Origin: JACMLX01 sp040384325
Lineage (GTDB): Bacteria > Gemmatimonadota > Gemmatimonadetes > Gemmatimonadales > Gemmatimonadaceae
Assembly (NCBI GenBank): GCA_040384325.1
Contig: JAZKJL010000005.1
Coordinates: 372,001 to 436,000 of the forward strand
Direction of reading: 5' to 3'
Length of the DNA: 64,000 bases
In this document: piece after piece, positions 17,490 through 26,909 of the stretch
Layout of the letters: every line of letters begins with the position of its first letter
Position numbering within the stretch: the stretch's first letter is position 1
Program-made: the position numbers and the translations under genes
Notes under the pieces: model-generated
Databases searched by the model: none
Told to the model about the DNA's origin: nothing
Seen by the model: only the letters and a program-made list of their open reading frames with translations

Positions 17490-18083
17490 CTACCGCCGTC
17501 GCCCGCCGCGCACTCCCCCACCACCGATCACGATCGGCACGCCATAGAACCCGCTGTAGAACGGACGATAGCCCCAGCCATACGCGCCGAACGGGGCGTA
17601 CCAGGGATCGTAGAATGGGTAGCCGTACCCGAAGCCGACTCCCATGCGCATGCCGCGCTGCGCGTTGGCGTCGGCACGCTCGGTCGACGCCACCTCCAGC
17701 GGTGCCACCGCCACCGAGGCATTGCCCTGGATGTCGCGGCACTTGCGACCCTCCTTCTCGGCACGCGCCACAAGCTTGCCGCCCATCCAGAGCTCGAGCG
17801 GTTCCTTCGACTTCGATTCCAGCTCCACCTGCTCGCGGCCTTCCAGCGTCAGCGGCACGTGTTCGGTGCCCTTCGTCACCGCGTACTCCACCGTCACCGG
17901 GTTCGGCCCGTCGTTGCGGATCACGAACCGGTCCTCGCAGAGCGAGCCGAAGGTGAGGTGCGCGATGTCGGCGATCGGGCGCCGCGACACCTCCGTGACC
18001 TGCGCGCCGAGACGCGGTCCCGCTGCCGCACCGGCGACCAGCAGCGCCGCCAGCAAGTGCCCCTGTGTGTGCTTCGATCTCAT
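17490..18083 (-). CDS. Exported protein with Gly/Tyr/Pro-rich tail, unknown function
   Basis: The product has 197 residues. A signal peptide (HLLAALLVAGAAAGPRLGAQ) precedes an immunoglobulin-like beta region (CEDRFVIRNDGPNPVTVEYAV and VELESKSKEPLELWMGGKLVA), the kind of fold seen in surface or carbohydrate-related domains. The C-terminus is low complexity, rich in G, Y, P and F (GFGYGYPFYDPWYAPFGAYG), and ends in GGRRR. The start at 18083 is chosen over the ATG five codons earlier because GGAGGAAGGG lies just before it. No named family is recognised. A strong hairpin follows the stop codon. Confidence 0.7.
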   Translation of the reverse strand: MRSKHTQGHLLAALLVAGAAAGPRLGAQVTEVSRRPIADIAHLTFGSLCEDRFVIRNDGPNPVTVEYAVTKGTEHVPLTLEGREQVELESKSKEPLELWMGGKLVARAEKEGRKCRDIQGNASVAVAPLEVASTERADANAQRGMRMGVGFGYGYPFYDPWYAPFGAYGWGYRPFYSGFYGVPIVIGGGGVRGGRRR

Positions 18084-18198
18084 TGGCCCTTCCTCCATGG
18101 TTGCCTGCGGCGCGCGACTGGCCTCCGACGCGAACGCCGGAGGCCAGTGAGACAGACACCCGGCGTGGACGGTTCCCCCACGCCGCCAGCCGGAGGAA

Positions 18199-19716
18199 CT
18201 ACTGCCGTACCGCCTGCTTGGCGGCGTCGACGATTGCCTTCACCTCGCGCAGGAGCTGCGGCCCGTTGTAGGGAATGCCGTCCTTGATGATCCACTCGCT
18301 GCCCAGCGTGCGCACTTCCTTCCCCTCGCGCACCGCCGACGTGCCGCCGGCGTAGAGCACCTTGATGTCCTCCAGCGGGTTGCCGTCCACCACGATCAGG
18401 TCGGCCAGCCAGCCCACCCGCACCCGGCCCAGCCGCGACTCCTCACCCAGGATGCGCGCGTTGTTGCCGGTGCAGTGCTCCACGACCTTCAGCGGATGGA
18501 AGCCTGCCTCGGCATGCAGCTCCATCTCGCGCACCAGCGCGAAGCCATACAGCTCGTAGATGAAGCCGGCGTCGTCACCGCACCCGATCAGGCCACCCTT
18601 CCGCTCGAACGTGCGCAGTGCATTCATCCAGATGCGGTAGTTCTCCTTCCAGAACACCTCGTCGGTGCTGCTCCAGCCGATGAAGTACGAGCCGTGGTTG
18701 GCGGCGTCGGGCTTGAAGTAGTTGGCCAGCGACGGGTGCAGGTAGTCGCGGAACCAGGGCTGGTTCTGGGCGCGCTGCAGGTCGCGACTGGCTTCGTAGA
18801 TGTCCATCGTCGGCACCCACGCCACCTTCGCCTTCACCATCGCGTCGAACAACGAGTCGAGCATCTTCGGCTCGGCCTCCCGCCAGAGGCGGCCGGCCCA
18901 GCGGAAGCGATCGGTCTCGTCGGAGTAGTTGTAGTCGCTGGGAAAGTTCTGGCGCAGGTTCGGGATCGCGGCGTCGGGAATGCCGTACCAGTGCTCGATG
19001 GTGGTGGTGCCGAGTCGCACGTCGTCCCAGGCGTTCGTCTCCTCCACGCCGACGTGGTGGGCCACGCGCAGGCCGAGCTTCTTCGCCTCGTCCATCATCG
19101 CATCCATGATGTCACGCTGGATGCCGCCGATCTTGATGCCATCGACGCCGATCCGCTTCATCTGCTGCACCCGCGCGCGCGCCTCGGCCGGCGTGTTGAT
19201 CTTCCCGTTGTCGAAGAAGGGATAGATGAACATCCGCGGCGCGACGATCTCACCGCGCGCCGAGCGACTACGCATCGCCACGCTGAGCGTTTCCGACTCG
19301 GCGCCCACTTCGCGCACGGTGGTGATGCCGTTGGCGAGCCAGATCTTGTTGTTGTACTCGAAGCCGCCCATCGACTGTCCGCTGCGCTGCGACTGGATGT
19401 GCGCGTGCGCATTGATCAGTCCCGGCAGGACGTACTTGCCGGTGGCGTCGATCTCGGCGTCGGCAGCGGGGCGCTTGCTCCGTCCTGCCCGCAGCGCCAC
19501 CGGGTCCAGCGACACCACCTCGGTGATGACGTTCCCCTCGATGATGATGTCCATCGGGCCGCGCGTCGGGGTCCCGTTGCCGTCGATGACGAGGGCGTTG
19601 CGGATGGCGAGGCGCTTGACGCGTGTGCCATGCGTGACGCCGCTGGTGGGACTGGGCTGCGCGACGAGGGTGCTGGCTGCGAGCGCCAGCATCAGCAGGG
19701 GACGAACAGGGGACAT
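18199..19716 (-). CDS. Secreted amidohydrolase (imidazolonepropionase-like)
   Basis: The 505-residue enzyme starts with a signal peptide (PLLMLALAASTLVAQ). The metal-binding HxH is in LPGLINAHAHIQSQ, preceded by the usual N-terminal beta-sandwich (IIIEGNVITEV). Further family marks are IKIGGIQRDI, HHVGVEETNAWDD with the next histidine, TTIEHWYG, and IGCGDDAGFIYE with the late aspartate. The C-terminal segment GEESRLGRVRVGWLADLIVVDGNPL closes the sandwich. Such enzymes hydrolyse amide or amine bonds in cyclic or peptide substrates; the substrate here is unknown. The start is set by the signal peptide. Confidence 0.9.
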   Translation of the reverse strand: MSPVRPLLMLALAASTLVAQPSPTSGVTHGTRVKRLAIRNALVIDGNGTPTRGPMDIIIEGNVITEVVSLDPVALRAGRSKRPAADAEIDATGKYVLPGLINAHAHIQSQRSGQSMGGFEYNNKIWLANGITTVREVGAESETLSVAMRSRSARGEIVAPRMFIYPFFDNGKINTPAEARARVQQMKRIGVDGIKIGGIQRDIMDAMMDEAKKLGLRVAHHVGVEETNAWDDVRLGTTTIEHWYGIPDAAIPNLRQNFPSDYNYSDETDRFRWAGRLWREAEPKMLDSLFDAMVKAKVAWVPTMDIYEASRDLQRAQNQPWFRDYLHPSLANYFKPDAANHGSYFIGWSSTDEVFWKENYRIWMNALRTFERKGGLIGCGDDAGFIYELYGFALVREMELHAEAGFHPLKVVEHCTGNNARILGEESRLGRVRVGWLADLIVVDGNPLEDIKVLYAGGTSAVREGKEVRTLGSEWIIKDGIPYNGPQLLREVKAIVDAAKQAVRQ

Positions 19717-19858
19717 CGGGGCTCCGGGGTGGGCGGCAACCAGCATGGTCAGGACAGACCATGTCTCCACAAACGCGCGCCCGCCAGCGGTCGCTGACGC
19801 GTGCGCGATGGGACATTATGCTGTCGGTGACCGTCGACACACCCTCGAGGAGGCCCCG

Positions 19859-20251
19859 ATGCCTGCAGATCCGCTGGTGAAGCTGCGCGCGCTCTGCCTC
19901 GCATTTCCCGGCGCGGTGGAAAAGGAAGCGTGGGGTGAGCCCACCTTCAGGGCGCCGAAGATCTTCGCCATGCACGCCGCCGCCTCGAACCATCATGGTG
20001 CCGGCCGGCCCGCGGTGTGGATCAAGGCGATGGCCGCCAACCAGTCGCTGGTGATCGAGTCCGATCCCGAGCGCTACTTCAAGCCACCGTACGTCGGTCC
20101 GTCGGGGTGGATCGGCGTCTGGCTCGACAAGCGACCGCCGTGGACGGAGATCGTCGCGCTGCTCGAGGATGGCTACCGGCAGGTGGCGCCAAAGAAGCTG
20201 CTGGCGGAACTCGATGGCCTGCCGGCACCGGCCGCACGGAAACGCGGGTGA
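19859..20251 (+). CDS. MmcQ/YjbR family DNA-binding-like protein
   Basis: The protein has 130 residues. It has the family pattern LCLAFPGAVEKEAWGEPTFRAPKIFAM, then VWIKAMAANQSLVIESDPERYF and PPYVGPSGWIGVWLD with a terminal helix LLEDGYRQVAPKKLL. The fold is the CyaY-like double-wing alpha/beta fold, and its function is not firmly known. GAGGAGG lies 6 bases upstream of the ATG. Its stop codon overlaps the start codon of the DinB-like gene (GTGA), so the two are translationally coupled. Confidence 0.9.
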   Translation: MPADPLVKLRALCLAFPGAVEKEAWGEPTFRAPKIFAMHAAASNHHGAGRPAVWIKAMAANQSLVIESDPERYFKPPYVGPSGWIGVWLDKRPPWTEIVALLEDGYRQVAPKKLLAELDGLPAPAARKRG

Positions 20252-20712
20252 ACGAGTCCGCACGCATCGCGATCGCGATCCAGCGCACCGTGACCGGGCC
20301 GGTGTGGCATGGCACACCGCTCGCCGAACTGCTGCACGGTGTCTCCGCGGTCGATGCCAGTGCACGGCCGATCGCAGGCGCGCACACGATCTGGGAACTG
20401 GTGCTGCATCTCACCGCCTGGGCGCGCATCGTCGAGCAGCGAGTGCCGCTGCTGCCGGTGCCCGAGGCCACCGATGCCGAGGACTGGCCGGCGATGCCTG
20501 CCTCGCCAACACCGCGCGCCTGGAATGCCACCCTTGCACGACTGGGCGAGGCACACGAGAGCCTCGCCCGCCGCACTGCCGCGCTGGACCCGTCTGCGCT
20601 CGATCGTCGTGTGCCGTCGCGTGACTACACGCTGCGCGACATGCTGCACGGCGTGCCGGAGCATGGTGCGTATCACGGCGGCCAGATCGCGTTGCTGCGT
20701 CGCGCGCGCTGA
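20248..20712 (+). CDS. DinB-like damage-inducible/four-helix-bundle protein
   Basis: The 154-residue protein shows the three metal-binding histidines of the DinB/YfiT-like bundle: H46 in AHTIWELVLHL, and H139 and H143 in EHGAYHGGQI. These proteins bind divalent metal and may act as thiol transferases or hydrolases; most have unknown roles. The GTG start overlaps the stop of the MmcQ-like gene by four bases. The gene ends 15 bases from the convergent PIG-L gene. Confidence 0.88.
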   Translation: MNESARIAIAIQRTVTGPVWHGTPLAELLHGVSAVDASARPIAGAHTIWELVLHLTAWARIVEQRVPLLPVPEATDAEDWPAMPASPTPRAWNATLARLGEAHESLARRTAALDPSALDRRVPSRDYTLRDMLHGVPEHGAYHGGQIALLRRAR

Positions 20713-20727
20713 CCGCGCGTCGTCAGA

Positions 20728-23427
20728 TCACGGCACCGGCTGCCGCCGTGCCGGCGTTGGCGCCGCACCGGCATTGAGGATGTTCACGAACAGGCGTGCC
20801 GCGCCCGGCACACCGGCCGGCAACTGGCGGAAGAGCGCGAGCGTGGTGAACACGTAGGTGCCCTTGCCGATCTTCGCCGTCAGCAGCGCGTTCGCGTTCT
20901 CCGGCTCGCCTGGATCGTTCATGCCGAGCACGCGCGTGTAGGCGGAATCCGCCGTGGTGGGCATGTAGGTGGAGCGCTCCTGCACCCAGCCGGTCCAGTC
21001 GCTGCGGTCGATGCGATTGGGACGCGCCAGCAACGGGCTGTCGGCGCGCAGCACTCGCACCTCTGCATCCTCCTCGGTCACGCGGGCCGCGGGCCGCGCG
21101 AACGTGACCGGAAACGGGGCCATGCCCGGCCGCGCAATGTCGGCCTGCTGGTACTGCACGATCATTGTGCCACCGTTGCGGACCCATGCCTGCAGCATCG
21201 GCATCTTCGCGGTCAGCGCCGGCTGCGCCTCGAACGCCCGTGGCCCGACGACGATCACGCGATAACGCGACAGCATCGATTCACTCAGCGACTTCGCCGT
21301 GAGCGGTTCCACGTCGGCGCCGAGCTGCGCCAGCATCGGTGGCACGTTGTCGGCCAGGCCCGTGAAGTAGCCGATGGGCCCCGCCGGCATCGCGCCGGTC
21401 TCCACGGCTTCGATCGCGACAGCCGCCGGACGATACATGTGCTGCGGCCGGATGTGTTCGTACTCCACCCGCTGGTATCCGCTGGCGAACGTGACCGGCG
21501 CACCGGCCACACGGGCCTCCACGCTGGCGCTGACCACGAACCGTCCGCGGGGCAGCGTGCCACGCACCCGGAACGGGATCGCCGACTCGGCGCCGTTGGT
21601 GAGCGTGATGGTGCGTTCGGCGCTGTCCACGCGCAGGCTGCGCGGCGTCAGCAGGCGCACCGTCACGGGACCGTCCACCGGCCCGTTCGCCGTCACGCGC
21701 ACGATCACGGTGCGGTCGACGGCCGTGTTCGCGCGCACGTAGCCAGCCGGGCCACCATCGATGGTCAGCGTCACGCGTGGCACGAACATCACCGGCGTGT
21801 CGAGCTGGCCGCGCACTTCGTCGATGCGGCGATACACGATCGGTGCCGTCAGCTGCACGGCCACACCGTCCACCAGCACCGGCACCGAGGCATCGGGGCG
21901 GCGCGCACGGGCCTCGTCATCCACCACCGAGGCCGGCTCCACCATCATGTCGCCACGGCGCGCCACCGGCTCGATGATCGCATTACCGAGCGCGCGCAGC
22001 GAGGCGTCGGCGCGACGACGCAGCCACCACGGTGCCGATCGCGGATACGACGGCAGCGGGAGCGTGCTCACGAACGCCTCGCCCGGCGCGACCGTGTCGG
22101 ATGGTGACACGGCGGCGGAGCTTGGCGTGAACACCGACACCCGCGCCACCCGGTTGCCACGGTTGGTGACGCGCAACGTGAGCGTGGCGGTGTCACCCTC
22201 GGCCACCAGCTCACGGTTCACCGTCGCCTCGAGCACCAGGCCACTGGCCGCCGCGCCGAGTTGCTGCAGCTGCTCGAAGGTGCGCGCGGCGCTGAGCAGC
22301 AGGTCGGCATCGGCCGGTGTGGTGGCCGACGGGATCGTGTCATCACCGCGACAGCTGCCGCTGCGCGCCGGCAGGCCGCGCGTGCACCAGCGATCCAGCA
22401 GCTGGCGCGTGCGCTCGATCAACGGCAGCGCGTTGGCTGGCGTGCGCAGGTCGACCTGTGTGCGCAGCACACCGAGCGCCACACGCAGGCTGTCGAACAC
22501 CGCGCGTTGTGCGCCAGGCGTGACGGCCGCGAAGCGATCGAACGACGGGTCGAACCCGTCGAAGATCGACAGTTCCTTCTCCGGCGGTGTGGTTTCGTTG
22601 ACGCGGGTGGCCTCGCGTCGCACGTAGTCGGCCTGCGCCCCACGCGGCTGCGAGACGCCGAACCCCTGGCTGCGATGCTGGCTGCGGCTCAAACCGGCAA
22701 TCTCGCCGAGGCCCTGGCCGCGAACCGGGTCGTAAGTGCCGACGTCGATGCGGAGCGTGCCACCGGCGGCGTTGGAGCGCGCCGCGCGATAGAACTTCGA
22801 CACCGTCCACGGGGCGCCGTAGGTCGCGACGGGAAAGCGAATGGTGTCCATGCTCGCCTCGTACGCTTCGCGCGCCAGCATGCCCGACACCTGGTGATGT
22901 CCGTGCCCGTCGCGCGGCGTTCCGCTGAACACCGCCACGATCAGGTGCGGCCGGAAGGCGCGCACGATGCGCACCACATCGCCGAACACCGAATCCTTCG
23001 GCCAGTGGCGATACGTCTCGTCGGCGGTCTTGGAGAAGCCGAAGTCGTAGGCGCGGGTGAAGAACTGGCGCGCGCCGTCGGTGCGACGGGCGGCCAGCAG
23101 TTCCTCGGTGCGGATCACCCCCAGCGCCTCGCCCAGTTCATTGCCGATCGCGTTCTGGCCACCGTCACCACGCGTCAGCGACAGGTACGCGGCATCCGCC
23201 TTCGCGCCGCGCGCCAGCCAGCCGAGCAACTGCGTGTCCTCGTCATCGGGATGGGCACCGATCATCAGTACACGCCCGGCACCACCCAGTGCGGAGGCCA
23301 GGTCGTTGAGCGCCACGGCGCCCTGCGCCTGCGCGTTGACGGGTGCAGCCAGTGCGAGCAAGGCGACGACGGCGGAACGAAGGAGAGGACGCACGGTGAT
23401 CCGTGTGAGACGGTGAGGAAACGTCAT
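20728..23427 (-). CDS. Secreted PIG-L/LmbE family deacetylase with long C-terminal extension
   Basis: The product has 899 residues. A signal peptide (LRSAVVALLALAAPVNAQAQ) precedes the LmbE/PIG-L domain, whose zinc motif is GAHPDDED (57-64) and whose third ligand is in RDGHGHHQ. The domain deacetylates N-acetylglucosaminyl groups or similar. After residue about 300 comes a long region with beta-sandwich domains of NEW3/CARDB type (LTLRVTNRGNRVARVSV; IVRVTANGPVDGPVTVRL) and a C-terminal alpha/beta domain of ThuA or glutamine-amidotransferase-like type (RYRVIVVGPRAF; WVRNGGTMIVQYQ). This build is typical of Gemmatimonadota and Bacteroidota secreted PIG-L proteins. It follows sucA on the same strand with a 94-base gap. 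Confidence 0.9.
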   Translation of the reverse strand: MTFPHRLTRITVRPLLRSAVVALLALAAPVNAQAQGAVALNDLASALGGAGRVLMIGAHPDDEDTQLLGWLARGAKADAAYLSLTRGDGGQNAIGNELGEALGVIRTEELLAARRTDGARQFFTRAYDFGFSKTADETYRHWPKDSVFGDVVRIVRAFRPHLIVAVFSGTPRDGHGHHQVSGMLAREAYEASMDTIRFPVATYGAPWTVSKFYRAARSNAAGGTLRIDVGTYDPVRGQGLGEIAGLSRSQHRSQGFGVSQPRGAQADYVRREATRVNETTPPEKELSIFDGFDPSFDRFAAVTPGAQRAVFDSLRVALGVLRTQVDLRTPANALPLIERTRQLLDRWCTRGLPARSGSCRGDDTIPSATTPADADLLLSAARTFEQLQQLGAAASGLVLEATVNRELVAEGDTATLTLRVTNRGNRVARVSVFTPSSAAVSPSDTVAPGEAFVSTLPLPSYPRSAPWWLRRRADASLRALGNAIIEPVARRGDMMVEPASVVDDEARARRPDASVPVLVDGVAVQLTAPIVYRRIDEVRGQLDTPVMFVPRVTLTIDGGPAGYVRANTAVDRTVIVRVTANGPVDGPVTVRLLTPRSLRVDSAERTITLTNGAESAIPFRVRGTLPRGRFVVSASVEARVAGAPVTFASGYQRVEYEHIRPQHMYRPAAVAIEAVETGAMPAGPIGYFTGLADNVPPMLAQLGADVEPLTAKSLSESMLSRYRVIVVGPRAFEAQPALTAKMPMLQAWVRNGGTMIVQYQQADIARPGMAPFPVTFARPAARVTEEDAEVRVLRADSPLLARPNRIDRSDWTGWVQERSTYMPTTADSAYTRVLGMNDPGEPENANALLTAKIGKGTYVFTTLALFRQLPAGVPGAARLFVNILNAGAAPTPARRQPVP

Positions 23428-23521
23428 GCCCGGCGATGGCAGGGCGTGTTGCACGGCGGCGCGCCCGTCACCTGTTGCGTGACGAGCGCGCCGAGTCGTG
23501 CTGCGTGCAGGGTGCGAGTGC

Positions 23522-26290
23522 TCAGCGTGCGGCCGATGCCTTGCGACCCTTCGGTAATGCCGGCGCCGGCACAGGTGCCAGCGCCTCGGCGATGATGCGT
23601 GCCTGGTCGGCCTTGTGCGAGGCTTCGTAGCCTTCGGCCGGGCTGGCACGATCGGGACGGCCGGCGTAGCGCAGCGTGAGCACGTTGCCGGTGGCCATGC
23701 GCAGGCGCGGCTCGGCGAACGACCAGGCGCCCATGTTCTTCGGCTCTTCCTGCGTCCACACCACGTCGGTGAGGTTCGGGTAGCGATCGATCACCGCACC
23801 GATCTCCGTGTTGGGCCACGGATACAGTTCCTCGATGCGCACCACCGCCACCTGCGCGCTGGGGTTCGCGGCGCGGATCTCGTGATAGATCTTGCCGCTG
23901 CAGATGACCAGGCGGGTGACGCTGGTTTCACGGCCCGACGTCGTCGGATCGTCGATCACCGGCTGGAACTGCGCGTTGGCGAGTTCGTCGATCCCGCTCA
24001 TGGCGTCGGGCAGGCGCAGCATCGACTTCGGCTGCATCAGCACCATCGGCCGGCGCGACGTACGCAACGCCTGACGGCGCAGCAGGTGGAAGTACTGCGC
24101 CGGTGATGACGGATAGGCGACCGTCATGTTGCCCTCGGCGCAGAGCTGCAGGAAGCGCTCGAGTCGCGCCGACGAGTGCTCCGGGCCCTGCCCTTCGTAG
24201 CCGTGCGGGAGGAGCAGCGTGAGCCCCGAATCCTGGTGCCACTTGGCGCGGTCGGCGGCCATGAACTGGTCGATGATCGGCGCCGCGACGTTGGCGAAGT
24301 CACCGAACTGCGCTTCCCAGCAGACCAGCGTGTCGGGAGCCGCGGTGCTGAAGCCGTACTCGAAGCCCATCACCGCCGTCTCGCTGAGCGGGCTGTTGGC
24401 GATCTCCATCGTCGCCTTCGCGCCGGGCACGTGCTGCAGCGCCGTGTACGTCTTGCCGTTGTTCGCATCGTGCAACACGGCCTGACGGTGACTGAACGTG
24501 CCGCGCTCCACATCCTGTCCAGTGAGGCGCACGTGCACACCATCCTGGATCAGCGTGCCGAAGGCGAGCGCCTCGGCGTGGCCCCAGTCGACGGACTTCT
24601 CGAGCCCTTCGCGGCGACGCTCGAGCGTCTTGGCGAGGCGCGGATTGACCACGAACTCCTTCGGCCAGGTCAGCAGCGCCTCGTTCAGCGCTCGCAGTCG
24701 CTCGGCCGGCACACGCGTGTCCACCGGTGCCGGTGCCGGCGGGTTGGGCAGGTGCTCGTCGTGCGACTCGACCTGCTTGCGCACCTGGTCGAAGATTCCT
24801 TCCAGCTGCTTCGCGAAATCGGCGTCGATGGCGTCCACGTCGGCCTTGGTGAGCACCCCTTCCTTCACCAGGCGGGCACCCCACACCTGACGCGGTGTGG
24901 CGTGTGCCTTGATGCGGGCGTAGAGCTCCGGCTGCGTGAAGAGCGGCTCGTCGGTCTCGTTGTGACCCCAGCGGCGATACCCCACCAGGTCGATCAGGAA
25001 ATCCTTGCCGAAGCGCGTGCGATACGCGATCGCGATGCGGACCGCCATCACGCAGGCTTCCGCATCGTCGGCATTGACGTGCACGATCGGCACGTCGAAG
25101 CCCTTGGCGAGGTCGCTGGCGTAATGCGTGCTGCGGGCATCGATCGGGTCGGTGGTGAAGCCGACCTGGTTGTTGGCGATGATGTGCAGCGTGCCGCCGA
25201 CCTCGAACCCGCGCAGGCGGCTCATGTTGAACGTCTCGGCCACCACACCCTCGCCGATGAACGCGGCGTCACCGTGCACGCAGATTGTCAGCACCGTCTT
25301 CGGATCACGCTCGAGCGTGGTGCCCTTGAGCCGCTGGCGGGCGCGGGCGACACCGTTGATCACCGGGTTCGCGAACTCGAGGTGGCTCGGGTTCGGCACC
25401 AGCATCAGGTCCACCGTGGCGCCGCCGGCCAGCGTGCGCGAGCCTTCGTAGCCCATGTGGTACTTCACGTCGCCGGTCTCGCTGTCCGGCGCAGCGCCGT
25501 GGCGCCCCTCGAACTCCGAGAACAACGCCTCGTACGGCTTGCCCATGAAGTTGGTGAGCACGTTGAGGCGCCCGCGATGCGCCATGCCGACGACGACCTG
25601 CGTGGTGCCCTGCTGCGACGCCTCGGTGATGGCGGTGTCGAGCATCGGCACCATCGCATCGGTGCCTTCGATGCTGAAGCGCTTCTTGCCCTGGTAGGCG
25701 CGACCGAGGAATCGCTCGAGGCCATCGACCTGCGTGAGGCGCTTCAGCACCTCCACCTTTTCGGCGGCGGTGAGCTGCCGGGTGAGCTGCTCCTCGCGCA
25801 GGATGGTGCGGAACCAGAGGCGCTCGGTCTCGTCGGGAAGGTGCATCACCTCGAGCGCGAGGCGCGACGAGTAGCGGCGGCGGAGCATCGCGATCACGTC
25901 GGCCGCAGTGCGGAAGCGCGGATCGTTGTAGCCGAGCGAGGATGCCGGCACGCGCGCCAGGTCGGGCGCGGTGATGTTGTGGTATTCCGGGGTCAGCTCG
26001 GCGGCACCGAGCGGCGACGTGCCGAGCGGATCGAGCGGCACGGCGAGGTGCCCGAAGATGCGGATGTTCTGCGCCAGCGAGGCGGCGGCAGCAGCCAGGC
26101 GCGGCAGGTCAGGATCCCCTGCGGCCGCGGAGGCGACGGTGGCGCTGTTCCCCCCGCCGAACTGGGCGGCGAGGCGGAAGAACTGTCGCCAGGACTCGTC
26201 CACGCTGGACGGGTCGGCCCGGAATGCCTCGAACTGCTCGGCGATGTAGCCGTCGTTGAAGGCGCTGGTCGTGATCGTGGTGTCAGCCAT
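23522..26290 (-). CDS. sucA: 2-oxoglutarate dehydrogenase E1 component
   Basis: The 922-residue thiamine-diphosphate enzyme decarboxylates 2-oxoglutarate in the TCA cycle and passes the succinyl group to the E2 lipoyl domain. The N-terminal segment FNDGYIAEQFEAFRADPSSVDESW is the E2-docking motif. Further marks are FSIEGTDAMVPMLD, VVGMAHRGRLNVL, VKYHMGYEG, HGDAAFIGEGVVAE (diphosphate/Mg site), and VGYRRWGHNETDEP. The transketolase-like C-terminal part has LLPHGYEGQGPEHSSARLERFL and VWTQEEPKNMGAW. Length is normal. No sucB lies next to it; the E2 must be elsewhere. Confidence 0.97.
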   Translation of the reverse strand: MADTTITTSAFNDGYIAEQFEAFRADPSSVDESWRQFFRLAAQFGGGNSATVASAAAGDPDLPRLAAAAASLAQNIRIFGHLAVPLDPLGTSPLGAAELTPEYHNITAPDLARVPASSLGYNDPRFRTAADVIAMLRRRYSSRLALEVMHLPDETERLWFRTILREEQLTRQLTAAEKVEVLKRLTQVDGLERFLGRAYQGKKRFSIEGTDAMVPMLDTAITEASQQGTTQVVVGMAHRGRLNVLTNFMGKPYEALFSEFEGRHGAAPDSETGDVKYHMGYEGSRTLAGGATVDLMLVPNPSHLEFANPVINGVARARQRLKGTTLERDPKTVLTICVHGDAAFIGEGVVAETFNMSRLRGFEVGGTLHIIANNQVGFTTDPIDARSTHYASDLAKGFDVPIVHVNADDAEACVMAVRIAIAYRTRFGKDFLIDLVGYRRWGHNETDEPLFTQPELYARIKAHATPRQVWGARLVKEGVLTKADVDAIDADFAKQLEGIFDQVRKQVESHDEHLPNPPAPAPVDTRVPAERLRALNEALLTWPKEFVVNPRLAKTLERRREGLEKSVDWGHAEALAFGTLIQDGVHVRLTGQDVERGTFSHRQAVLHDANNGKTYTALQHVPGAKATMEIANSPLSETAVMGFEYGFSTAAPDTLVCWEAQFGDFANVAAPIIDQFMAADRAKWHQDSGLTLLLPHGYEGQGPEHSSARLERFLQLCAEGNMTVAYPSSPAQYFHLLRRQALRTSRRPMVLMQPKSMLRLPDAMSGIDELANAQFQPVIDDPTTSGRETSVTRLVICSGKIYHEIRAANPSAQVAVVRIEELYPWPNTEIGAVIDRYPNLTDVVWTQEEPKNMGAWSFAEPRLRMATGNVLTLRYAGRPDRASPAEGYEASHKADQARIIAEALAPVPAPALPKGRKASAAR

Positions 26291-26385
26291 GCGGGCAAAT
26301 CTACAGTACCCGGCGTCCGGTTTGCCCCCGCGCCACGGTGGGTCGAGCCGGGCGGGAACGGACAGCGTTCGAGGGGCCTTGTCCG

Positions 26386-26556
26386 ATGATGCCTCCCAAA
26401 CGCCCCAACCGAGCCCGACCGCCGTCCGAGCGGCCCGCCAAGATTTGCGTGACGTGCGGGAAGCCGTTCACGTGGCGGAAGAAGTGGGAGCGGGACTGGG
26501 AGCAGGTGAAGTACTGCTCCGACCGCTGTCGGAGTGCCGGCGCGCGGTCGAGCTGA
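26386..26556 (+). CDS. DUF2256 small zinc-ribbon-like protein
   Basis: This 56-residue protein is a complete DUF2256 domain: KICVTCGKPFTWRKKWERDW followed by EQVKYCSDRCRS. Four cysteines in two CxxC-like pairs (CVTC; CSDRC) should bind one metal ion. The family function is unknown. The ATG follows GAGGGG by 9 bases, and the gene is divergent from sucA with a 95-base gap. A short run of C-terminal residues (AGARSS) is not conserved. Confidence 0.88.
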   Translation: MMPPKRPNRARPPSERPAKICVTCGKPFTWRKKWERDWEQVKYCSDRCRSAGARSS

Positions 26557-26665
26557 CGGCCTCGAAACTCGTCGCCGGCGCTCCGTCCGAGCGTGATGCC
26601 GGATCGGGGTCGCTCGCGGCTCTCGGTCTGCGGGAGTTCGGGCGACGATTATGGCGACTGCGAGT

Positions 26666-26909
26666 GCAACTGCCTGACACGAAGACACGAAGCCACGAAG
26701 GCACAAAGCGTTCGTGCATCGCGCGGCACGTTTGCGGCGCGAGCTTCTCGTGCGGCAGCAGCAAAGAGCAACAGCCTGACGCAAAGCCGCAAGGACGCGG
26801 GGGCGCAAGGAACAGCAAGAGCTTAGGTGTTGGCTGCGCGGGCAGTTGATGGCCGGCAAGCGAACGCGTTGCGCCTTCGTGCCTTCGCGCCTTTGCGTCA
26901 AGCAGTTGC
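26666..26909. repeat. Palindromic intergenic repeat element, copy B
   Basis: The ends are GCAACTGCCTGA and TCAAGCAGTTGC (11 of 12 inverted match). The left array of four 8-base units (26678-26709) is CACGAAGA, CACGAAGC, CACGAAGG, CACAAAGC, followed by GTTC. A second forward array lies inside (26780-26811). The right array (26866-26897) is in reverse orientation. The right end passes directly into the 13-base tandem array. It lies between the convergent DUF2256 and RNA methyltransferase genes. Confidence 0.75.

Noticed and set aside
24176..26389. A 737-codon open frame on the plus strand across sucA
   Set aside because: It is antisense to an unmistakable 2-oxoglutarate dehydrogenase gene. Long antisense frames are expected in GC-rich DNA, and the translation is rich in R, H and V with no domain.
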